Source of the DNA: Actinidia chinensis
Lineage: Eukaryota; Streptophyta; Magnoliopsida; Ericales; Actinidiaceae
DNA: 28,296 bases
Reading direction: 5' to 3'
NCBI GenBank assembly: GCA_009663005.1
Contig: VIGQ01001584.1
Location: forward strand, 5,001 to 33,296
This document shows positions 1-8,245 of this stretch, piece after piece (position 1 is the first letter of the stretch; every line of letters begins with the position of its first letter). The position numbers were made by a program, and so were the translations under genes. Under the pieces are notes generated by a model. The model was not told the origin of the DNA. It ran no database searches and was given only the letters and a program-made list of their open reading frames with translations.

Positions 1-45
1 AAAAATTGGTGCCAAAAGGAACTTGAATATCAAGATCGAATGGTT
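1..45 (+). pseudogene. 3' tail of an upstream AAA-ATPase copy (copy E)
   Basis: The first 45 bases align with the last codons of AAA copies C and D. One frame reads KRNLNIKIEW, close to KRMNVKVDG of copy C and KRMKIKIGN of copy D. The leader at 46 onward then matches the sequence that follows copy C at 25564. This places the C-terminal end of one more tandem AAA-ATPase gene at the left edge, with the rest outside the window. The match is short, so the call depends mainly on its position at the start of a repeat unit. Confidence 0.4.
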
Positions 46-495
46 TTTTTTTCCACTGTCACTCCCTGCATTATTTTAAAATAACAATGCATTCATTTAT
101 TAGTTAGAAATCTTCAGAGACATCGGTGAATTTTACCCAATTTAATTTCTTTCAAGGATTTCTTTATGCGTTTGCTCTGCAGGCAACTTTCAATACAATA
201 GAAATCCATTGTTATATGTGAGAAAGTATTTTTTTTTAGTTTCTTTGTCCGTCTACATCAAACAAACAATAATAACCGCGCTACCAGATTTGTATTTTCT
301 TCAAAAATAAATTCTTTTGCGTAAATAAATAGTAGTTTTAATTGAGTTGAAAATTTTCGAAAGGTGACTACAAGATGAATGGAGAAAAACCACTGAAGTG
401 GTCTTTTATTTTCTTTCAACTTCCAAAACAAAATATACAGATAGTAGATAGTTATATATTTAACTATCTGCAGGAAGGACGATAGGAATCCTGAT

Positions 496-685
496 GCCTT
501 GTAGAAGTGACAGATTTTAAGTGGTCACTTATTAAAAATTAATGGATAGAATTTAATGTAGGATTTATTGGGTGATAAAGATGGCCACTTGTTAGAAATT
601 AATAATACCTAATAAATTCTTCATTAAATTCTATCCATTAATTTTTAATAAGTGAGTACTCAAAAAAATGCACACTCTACAGGGC
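496..685. mobile_element. 190-bp MITE with long terminal inverted repeats
   Basis: Arms of about 60 bp fold back on each other: 496-558 is complementary to 621-685. The best-paired part reads ACTTATTAAAAATTAATGG on the left, with its complement on the right. The outer ends are GCCTTGTAGAAGTG and CACTCTACAGGGC. There is no coding capacity. The same element exists in unit 2 as two halves (about 10473-10607 and 16927-17000), split by the CACTA insertion. The superfamily is uncertain because no clean target-site duplication is visible. Confidence 0.75.
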
Positions 686-837
686 CAGATAGAATTTCGT
701 GTCCTTAGTGCAAGAAACCCTCATCCTATATTCAAAGAAGTTTTTCAAAAATAATTGATTCTTAATTAATACTAACTGAATGAATGTCCTCATGAAAAGT
801 TTACTTTTGAATAATTAAGGATAATAAAATTAATTGT

Positions 838-1229
838 ACAACTCCATCAGTTTAAAGAACAAATTGGCATCATGATGTTTTAGGCCGAGATGTGAAGGTC
901 GATTAACTTTCTAAAGTCTTAGATTTTAAATTTTTTTAGGTACTATCAATTCTTGAGTTGGGTCATTCGATACAGAATTTTGCCTCCTATATTTGCCCCC
1001 CTCCTCCCCCAATAGTGGGATTGGTCCCGAATTAGTCTACAACTCCATCAGTTTAAAAGAACAAATTGGCATGATGTTTTAGGCCGAGATGTGAAGGTTT
1101 ATTACCTTCTAAAGTCTTAGATTCAAAATTTTTTAGGTGCTATCAATTCTTGAGTTAGGTCATTCTATACAGAATTTTGCCTCCTATAATTGCCCTCCAA
1201 TAGTGGGATTGGTTCCCGAATTAGTCTAA
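838..1229. repeat. Two-copy tandem duplication of about 200 bp, unit 1 only
   Basis: The segments 838-1038 and 1039-1229 both begin ACAACTCCATCAGTTTAAA. They share a phrase ending in ttgagttgggtcattc or a close variant, and then a C-rich patch followed by aatagtgggattggt. Unit 2 has a single copy at about 17178-17390, so this duplication happened after the unit duplication or was lost from unit 2. Confidence 0.8.
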
Positions 1230-1970
1230 CTTGCAAGATGCTACTAATTTTTGAGTTAAGTCATTCTATACCGGAGTCTGTCTCAACTATAATTGGGTAT
1301 TTCGATAATGAACGACGGAATTGATCCCTGAATTAATTGGTCTTTGGGCCAAATACATTTTTTACTTCTTTTACTTCTAAAAAGTTAGCGTATTAACGTA
1401 CTAATTTGAATGCAAGAAAGACACTTGTTGACCCCTTTACAATACTAAGAATGGGTTTGGACTTTGGATCGCTGTCCCAAAGTAAGTTGTAATTACAGTC
1501 CCAGAGTATTTATTAACACTTAAGAAACAAATATTACGAGTACTGAAAAAGAAAATATTACGAGTACAAATATAAATGAGTTTGAGTTGTGGGTTGTTTT
1601 GTAATTTGGTTGCAACTTTGATACCTTCTTGGTTATTTTGTGAGACTAATCGGAGTGAACTTTAATCAAGCTAAATATAAACCGAGTTAAAGTAATTTGA
1701 TTTTTTTAATTATACTTCTTCGGTTTCATTTTATTAGTCAATCTTTCCAATTTAAAATTTTACGAAAGTGCAATGATATACTTACGAAAAGTTCAGTAAA
1801 ATGAAATTCCACAAGTACAATGTAGTAGTATCATTATAATTAATAAAAATTATATCCAACGACCTTTTGTTTTAGGCGAAGTCAAGTGGGCTTGATCAAC
1901 ATGGACCTATATTTTTCACCCATGCAACTGAGCCATAGCTACCCGTCCCAACCCAGCTCAGCTCTGTTTG
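1230..1970. other. Shared intergenic spacer, no gene seen
   Basis: This AT-rich noncoding stretch matches 17400-18720 of unit 2, apart from a MITE (17720-18180) and two microsatellite expansions there. No coding region is supported. Confidence 0.6.
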
Positions 1971-2545
1971 GTTCAATTCGGGTTAGGTTTGGGTTATCTG
2001 AAAATATATATTTGAAGAAAATTTGTCCAATGAATTACATATTAACTCTTAAAATGTCTTTCAGATACTTAAAAAATTGGGCACAGTTTAATACCCACAT
2101 TTATTTTTTGATACAGAATAAATTTTTATACTGAAACTGTTAACCCAATTGATTGTGGGTTAAATTCTGAAATCAAAATATTTCAGTATTTGATTTAGAA
2201 TTGAAAACAGTACTTTATGGTGCTAATTAATTAGAGGAGGCTCACAAAGTCTTGGTCTAGTCTATAAAAAGACATCTCTTGCATAAGTTTCTAAAACAGA
2301 AAAATAGAGCAATATTGCAGAAAAATAGAGAGATTTTTTCATTGAATCAGAGTCTGGAGGGAATGTTACTAGTTCGCTAGATTTCCAGTTTGGAGTGTGC
2401 TTATAATAAGCAATAATCATTGGTATTATGAGAATCAAACGCAGCCACAATAAGCCCGATAACGAGACATTATAGGTTTAAAAACACTCAATCTGAATAA
2501 CGGGGCTCCGATATTTTCTGATCTAATTTAAGTAATTTTTTTCCT
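1970..2545. other. Segment present in unit 1 but absent from unit 2
   Basis: Homology with unit 2 stops after the shared phrase cccagctcagct (1950-1965; 18708-18719) and resumes near 2550 (18765). The roughly 575 intervening bases contain a TATA-like tataaaaag at about 2262 and leader-like sequence after it. That would fit part of a retrotransposon LTR, but I see no target-site duplication or defined ends. It could equally be a deletion in unit 2. Confidence 0.4.
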
Positions 2546-2654
2546 TGAGTACTGTATTATGTTTTGTTTATGTATTATGTATTATGTCTGTTTATATAAT
2601 ACCAACTGTTTATTTAGATTTCTCAATTCATAAATAATCTGTTCATTGTGTCAA

Positions 2655-2790
2655 TCCACCGGTCTGATACCTCGACATTTATGCAAACCACTATTCTCAA
2701 ATTTAAATGTAGAAATGTTTTCTGAATTAAAAAAAAAAAATACATATTTGTGCTTATTTATGTAACTAAACACATAAATTATTTTGTTAC
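2655..2790 (+). other. Upstream region of a missing AAA-ATPase gene
   Basis: This segment matches the region upstream of copy B (18880-18990). It also matches more distantly the region upstream of copy C (about 23405-23500), sharing the phrases ctcaaatttaaa, ttctgaatt and atgtaac. In unit 1 it is followed at 2798 by sequence that in unit 2 lies after copy B (20750 onward). Unit 1 therefore keeps the 5' flank of a B-type gene without the gene. Confidence 0.55.
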
Positions 2791-2799
2791 CTACTTATT

Positions 2800-3710
2800 G
2801 AGATATAGGAATGCTTTTTTCTTACGAAATTATTGCGATCTCCTCCTCGTATTTATTTGTTTTTTATTTTCCCATAAAAATAAATTTTGAATAGAATATC
2901 ACTATCATTAGTGTGTATGGGTTACAAAAGATTATATTTTTAATGTAGGCTATTATGTTACCTTAATTTAGTCTATTTTCGTATCAGGATTTCTTGTATA
3001 AAATATGAGTTTTGACATGTAACTCCAATTCAACAATAAAATAATCTCTCTCCCTAGTATTGTAATAGAGTAAGCTTATATTCATATATATATAATTAAC
3101 TATATGTTGATCTTGACCATCCCATTTAGATTCCTAATATAACCGTTCATATTTATGTAAGCATAAAATTAATTCGGTTCGACTATTATGAGGAAAATCA
3201 AACGCGAATAGATCTTGAATTCAATATATCCAATATAATTATTCTACAATAATTAATGGAGTAGATCATACCTTTATTAGCCTCTGATCATGTGAATACC
3301 CCTTATTGATTGCGTTAATTTCTTGGCTCACCTTCTGCCTTCTCTGTACTCTAACTTTAAAGGATAACCAAATTTCTATAATGATGGAAAAAAATAATAA
3401 TACGTTCAAAGGGTGGTATCCTGTCCTTTTTGATAGAGGAGAGAAGGAAGTAAGAGCCTAATTAAAAGTATACTCCTAAAAGGATTTTCATATACATCAA
3501 CGGTTATTCCTTATCATAAAGGAGTTTTTCATTTAAATATAATAGCTTGAAACCTTATCTTAATTGGCCTAATTATATGGAAGTTTACTATACCAATATG
3601 CCACAAAACATGGGACTAGTGGGCCACTACTATAGGGAAATAACCAATTTAATATAAACAACAAAAAAAAAAATCTAATCTTCTTGCATAAACATTGCAC
3701 ACAACCACCA
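2800..3710. other. Shared intergenic spacer with a unit-1-only block
   Basis: The parts 2800-3130 and 3655-3710 match unit 2 (20750-21420 and 21500-21550). Bases 3160-3655 have no counterpart there. That block shows no convincing coding frame, no terminal repeats and no target-site duplication, so I cannot say whether it was inserted in unit 1 or lost from unit 2. The hAT element of unit 2 is absent here; its empty site is at about 2903-2911. Confidence 0.5.
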
Positions 3711-3719
3711 CGGTGGGGG

Positions 3720-3868
3720 ACAAAGTTTCGAACCGAATTGGACTGAAACCGACCGGTTTGAAATCAATTTTGATTGATTTTGATCCACTAAAATACCAAA
3801 CTTAAATTGATCGGTTTTAAATATTTTCGGACAGGACTGACCGAACCGAACCGATATTCACCCCTAAT
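3720..3868 (-). mobile_element. Old hAT-like element remnant, shared by both units
   Basis: Read on the minus strand it starts TAGGGGTGAATATCGG, followed by repeated CCGGTT/CGGTTCGG words, a pattern common in plant hAT-derived short elements. The equivalent copy in unit 2 is about 21555-21727. The other terminus is not recognisable. Because both units have it, it predates the unit duplication. Confidence 0.5.
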
Positions 3869-4199
3869 GAGAACTGCACAATATCAAAACAAAAATCCAT
3901 TCTAATAAAGAAACCCCAAAGGGGTAATTTGTTTTGGTTTATACTTTATATAACTATTTTAGTTTTCGAATTTTTTTATCTTTAGTAAAAAAAAAATTAT
4001 TTAATTAAAATTTTATACTTTTATGAACTTCTCTTAAAGAGAGAAGTCTGAAAATATTTTTTTAATTGAAATAAATTATTAAAAATAAAAAATAAAAAAT
4101 AAAATTTTTTAATTAAATATAAAAAGATTCACAAAAAAACGAAAGAACTCACCTATATAAACCTAAAAAATGCAAAACATGGCCTACATCTTTTTCAAT

Positions 4200-4387
4200 C
4201 AGAGGCGGATCTAATAAAGGCCCAGGGGTCAGCTGCCCCCCCCCCCCCTCTCAAGTTTGAAATTTTTTTTTTCCCTATAGTTTTAGTAAAAAAATTCAAT
4301 TTTCCCCCCCTTAAAATTATAAATGCCTCCCTCCCAAAAAAATTTCAACGGCTATCTTCCTGAAGTTTTTTTCTGGCCCCGCCACTG
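4200..4387. mobile_element. hAT MITE, 188 bp, unit 1 only
   Basis: The ends are CAGAGGCGGAT and GCCCCGCCACTG, which are imperfect inverted repeats. The flanks carry an 8-bp duplication with one mismatch, TTTTCAAT (4192-4199) and TTTCCAAT (4388-4395). Unit 2 shows the uninterrupted site around 22718-22728. Inside is a run of 13 C (4236-4248). There is no coding capacity. The terminus type and 8-bp duplication fit the hAT superfamily. Confidence 0.85.
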
Positions 4388-4877
4388 TTTCCAATAATGG
4401 TCCATAATAGCGATACAAGCGCCTTCTTTACGCAAGTCGTTTTAGACAGCAGAGAAATGGTCCAAGGGTACTAGGATACCACCACGAGTTCATGAAATCT
4501 TTCTAAGAAAACACACAAAGTCCATCAAGTCGACAAAACCTCATAAATGATAATAGACTTGAAAGAACTCCGTAATTGTTGGCAAATTCACTTGCAGAGG
4601 TGTGAATTCATTGGCCTAGCCTATTCTTGTCTTGTACCGTATCGTATTATATAATTATTACTTTTATTAATAAATTTAATGCGTTAAAAATATAAATTAA
4701 TTATTTAAAATTTGATCATAACAACATGTTACGCCTTGTGCTCCAAAAATAGTTGTCTATATGAGCTTATTACCATGCTTGTGCAGTGCAGTACCCATTA
4801 TAAATGTGTCGTATCAATGATTTAACGTGTTGTGCCCTTATCAGCACGTATGTTTGATACCTCATATGTATTGTAAT

Positions 4878-4940
4878 TAATGTTTTGAAAATCAGATCGT
4901 TGAGCGAATCGAGAGTCAGTGGTTCAATTGTCGGGTCAAC

Positions 4941-4990
<50 letters not shown>

Positions 4991-5065
4991 TTAAAAAAAA
5001 TATCTTTTATTTTTTTACACTAGTTTTTATACTTAAAATCTAAAAGTTTAAAATTAAAATATAAA

Positions 5066-5096
<31 letters not shown>

Positions 5097-5704
5097 CAAT
5101 GACCGGTATATAATTGACTGGACTAGCGGTTTTCAACCGCGGATGGGTTATTGTACTGAGGTGTGATTGAAATGCGCGATTTTACCAAAACGTGTTTGTT
5201 AAGAGGCTGATCGGACGTTTCTTCAATTGATCGACGGTTCAACGATTAACTTTCCAGTCAACCAGGAGTTTAACCTTGATTGCAAAGCTTGGTTTTAAAA
5301 CCCAAATGACTCCGCCGGTTCGCACCCATTTGAACCGTCGATGCGTTCGAAAGAAAACGGTCCGGGGGGGGGGGGGTTTTTCGGCCGTCAAAATCCGCTT
5401 TGGTCCCAAACTCCGGGTTTAACTCGGTCAAACCCGAGAATTTGAACGGAAATCCAAGATGAACCGAGTATTGAACCGGCCGATTCACTGTTTTAAGAAA
5501 AATTTATGTTTAATTTAAAAATTTGAGGGTTTTAAGGATTACATTTAGGTCAAAAAATATTCTTATTAATAAATAAATAAATGGACCTAATTTATTTACT
5601 CATCACGGGTCAATGTTAACGAATTTGAAAATCCAATATTTGAACTAGTGACCTGTGACTCAATTTCTTTTCCGATTCGCTCAACGCATCCGATTTCAAA
5701 ACAG
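4878..5704. mobile_element. hAT-like foldback element, 827 bp, unit 1 only
   Basis: The left end TAATGTTTTGAAAATCAGATC and the right end, read in reverse (CTGTTTTGAAATCGGATG), are inverted repeats. Both continue into gttgagcgaatcg and later ttgacccgtgat, giving interrupted arms of roughly 200 bp or more. Candidate 8-bp target duplications are ATTGTAAT (4870-4877) and GTTGCAAT (5705-5712); the empty site in unit 2 is attgcagt near 23296. The middle is rich in aaccg/cggtt words and has a run of 13 G (5364-5376). No protein is supported. Confidence 0.7.
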
Positions 5705-6182
5705 GTTGCAATGCCGTCGCATCGTTTGTTGCCGGACGGATAAGGAGTCTCCGAGAATGGACAAGGAGTCCCCGGATATAATGTCGGACTAAAAATCGAT
5801 CGTGTAGCCGTTTGTTTTGCACCGGACAAAACTCTGGATAAGTGGTAGTTCAATCTTTGCCCAGTGCGTTTTGCAAGCAATTCGGACTGGATAAATTGAA
5901 GAAATGACCACATACCCCTTTAATTTATTAAGTTGCCCTCACACATATTAGCACAGTTTACTCTATCTCCTCTCTCTTTCCTTTCTTTTAGTTTTGTTTT
6001 TTTTTTATTAGGTTTTGTATAGATTTTTTTTATTAAATTATTTTTTATCAGTTTGATTTATTTTGGAATAAACCCCATTTGTTTTTTAAACTTAACTGTT
6101 TTTCTGAGAAACAATATTTTTTAAAAATATATAAAAATAATAATTTTGGAAATATATATTTGACTTAAATTTGCAACGTTTT

Positions 6183-6640
6183 TTGTTTCTTTTAACGAGG
6201 ATAAGACTGAAAATATTAATTTTTTTATTTAATTTGTAAAAATCATTTATAAAAATTATTATTTTTGAAAAAAATATTGATTGTTTAAAAAAATAACTTT
6301 AGTTTTGGTTTTAAAAAAAATAAATTGTGTGCTTTCTCTATAAATATATATTTCAAAACTATTTTTGTTTAATATTTTGGTTTTGATTAAATATTTTTTA
6401 ACAAAATATAATGGTGGTAATTAAAAAATATGCTGTAAAAATTAGTTGTGAATGAAAGATATCTTTTGATTAAAAAATTTAAACTGTTTTTGTTTTCTCT
6501 TAACGAGATAAACTGTATAATATAAATTTTTTTATTGGAATTATAATAAGAATATGTATTATTTTCTGAAAAAAATATTATTTTAAACAAAAAATAACTG
6601 TATTTTTATAAAAATAATAATTAATTATATTTTTTAAAAA
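6183..6640. repeat. Degenerate tandem duplication, period about 308 bp
   Basis: A block starting near 6183 (gtttcttttaacgagg, then a long AT tract) recurs near 6491 (gttttctcttaacgagat). Downstream words match too, for example gaaaaaaatatt and aaaaataact. The repeat lies within the AT-rich core of the 1.7-kb element. Confidence 0.6.
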
Positions 6641-6887
6641 TTATTCTCAATAAATATTAAGTATTTAAAAATGATTGTGTTAGATATATTTTTGTGTAGT
6701 AAAAGTTTTAAAAAAATTATGTTTTTAGAAAAAAAAATATACGATTATTTAAAAATAAAAAGCGTGTTGATCCAGAAAAACTGATAAAAAAAATTAATTT
6801 AATAAAAAATGAAAAAAATAAATTATGTTGAAAAAAATCTTATAAATAAATTGTTAAATAAAAAATATAAAAACAGAAAATAATGGA

Positions 6888-7240
6888 AAGAGATGAGGAG
6901 AAGAGAGAAGCCCGCCGAAGCGCAGAGACACAAAGCGGCAGAGAGAACCGCAACGCCGCAGACCACCCCCCTACGCACGAGCACGCAGAAACCACAGGAG
7001 ACACCAACCCCCAACAAGGCACGAGAGTGAGAGAGTAAGCGATATTAGATTGGTGATATATGTAGTGTTGTTTGAGGATGAGTAGAAAGAGAGTTTTTGT
7101 TGAGAGAGATATGAAAGCGGTGATTCGTGATGAGAGAGTATGAGTGAGACGAAGAGAAAAAGAGAGAACACCAGGTGAGACGCGAGGTGTGAAGGAGAGA
7201 GATGATCTCAATATGGTTGACCGGCGAAACAGCAAAATTA
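6888..7240. other. GC-richer GA-repeat block inside the 1.7-kb element
   Basis: This part is clearly less AT-rich than the surrounding core and full of gagaga words. Open frames exist on the minus strand, but their translations are low-complexity serine/leucine runs and overlap in several frames. It may be a captured host leader sequence or just a microsatellite-rich part of the element. No product is assigned. Confidence 0.35.
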
Positions 7241-7450
7241 GTACACACTTTTAAATTTTATTTTAGTCCGGGGACTAATTGTCCCCCACCCTACCATGGG
7301 ACAGGATAGGCCCAATCTTGGGGAACTATTCGGACTTTATGAGTACGAAGCCAATTTATACAAACAAACAAGGGACTGGACTGAATTCGTTGTCCGTCAA
7401 ACCTTAGTTATAGTCCGACCTAATTCGGGCAGGCAACAACAAACACGCCC

Positions 7451-7880
7451 TTCGTGCATTGTCATAATTCCAACAACAGCCTCTCTCTCTAAACAAATTA
7501 ATGTTTTCACCAACGAATCTCAAATTGGTCGCGGGTGCTACTAATATGCAAAAGAAAATTCTACTCACTGATATTACAAGGTTAAAAATATTAGTCTAAA
7601 TTTAAAAAAAGAGGAGACATTTTGTTTATCTGTAAACCTTTAACACAATGTAAATAAATTTGAACAATTGATTCTGATTTAAAACAAAAAAAATCTTAGT
7701 ATAAACTGGAGAACCAAAAAACATAAATCTACCGTAATAATAGTGCATAATATCCCGCGCCTTGACACCCGAGTCTTCTGTTGCGGTGAAATTTCCTAGA
7801 AACCCAATCAATCGGTCACTTCATATGGTCATAAGTCAATTGAAGACTCAACCCAAACCTGAGACAATAACACAGTTAAT
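7451..7880. other. Shared upstream region of AAA copy A
   Basis: This stretch matches 23310-23770 upstream of copy C, and part of it (7690-7870) also matches 19020-19180 upstream of copy B. Shared phrases include cttagtataaa, atttcctagaaac and atggtcataagtcaa. It is noncoding and was probably part of the gene's 5' regulatory region before duplication. Confidence 0.6.
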
Positions 7881-7887
7881 TATTTAG

Positions 7888-8108
7888 AAATGCTACTGTT
7901 ATCGAAAGTTTTATTGAATTTGTTAGCGATAGCCATCAAACGATACGTTTTGTGACTACACAAAAAAAAAATCAAACAACGACGTAACGTTAAATAAATG
8001 AATTCTTACCAAAGAAACTAACAAGGCATTTTTTTTAATATTCAAAAGTCGTCGTGTTGAGGCTATCGTAACAAATCGATAAAATTCGATGAATGTAGCA
8101 GTGCTGTT
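7888..8108. mobile_element. Mutator-like MITE upstream of AAA copy A
   Basis: Inverted repeats of about 45 bp can be aligned with gaps. The left reads TGCTACTGTTATCGAA, then ttgttagcgatagcc; the right, in reverse, reads TGCTACATTCATCGAA, then ttgttacgatagcc. The flanks repeat about 9-10 bp, AATTATTTAG (7878-7887) and AAATTATTGG (8109-8118). Copy C has one uninterrupted AAATTATTTGG (from about 23753). The element sits roughly 35 bp upstream of the TATA-like box. Confidence 0.75.
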
Positions 8109-8142
8109 AAATTATTGGCATGGTAAATCGGATGATGATATG

Positions 8143-8225
8143 TTATATATTCCAATTGCCAAATAACCCTTCGAGCATTTGTCCCCAATTCCTTACCAAA
8201 CCGCTCTCACTCTCTCTGTAGCTGT
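8143..8225 (+). promoter_or_regulatory. Putative core promoter and CT-rich leader of AAA copy A
   Basis: A TATA-like TTATATATTCC (8143-8153) is followed by a pyrimidine-rich patch (ctctcactctctct) about 55 bases later. The same order of elements appears upstream of copy C (23777-23882), so this segment is conserved between paralogs. Transcription start sites cannot be fixed from sequence. Confidence 0.45.
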
Positions 8226-8245
8226 TTTGAAGATTCCATCACATT

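Larger units (their letters stand above)
5723..7450. mobile_element. 1.7-kb nonautonomous TIR element, unit 1 only
   Basis: The left end CGTTTGTTGCCGGACGGATAAG and the right end, read in reverse (CGTGTTTGTTGTTGCCTG, then cgaattagg), are imperfect inverted repeats with further matches inward. Sequence before 5722 and after 7450 joins up in unit 2 near 23300-23315, so the whole block is an insertion. The exact left end and target duplication are blurred. The core is very AT-rich with an internal duplication, followed by a GA-rich, GC-richer block. No transposase frame is visible. Confidence 0.6.

Noticed and set aside
1970..2545. Solo LTR of a Copia-type element
   Set aside because: The TATA-like box and leader are suggestive, but no ends or target duplication can be defined.
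5596..5913. Minus-strand frames at the junction of the foldback and the 1.7-kb element
   Set aside because: They run across two different transposon ends and overlap each other in different frames, so they are chance frames.
6840..7235. Minus-strand 131-codon frame and its neighbours
   Set aside because: Low-complexity serine/leucine text produced by GA repeats, with several equally long frames at the same place.
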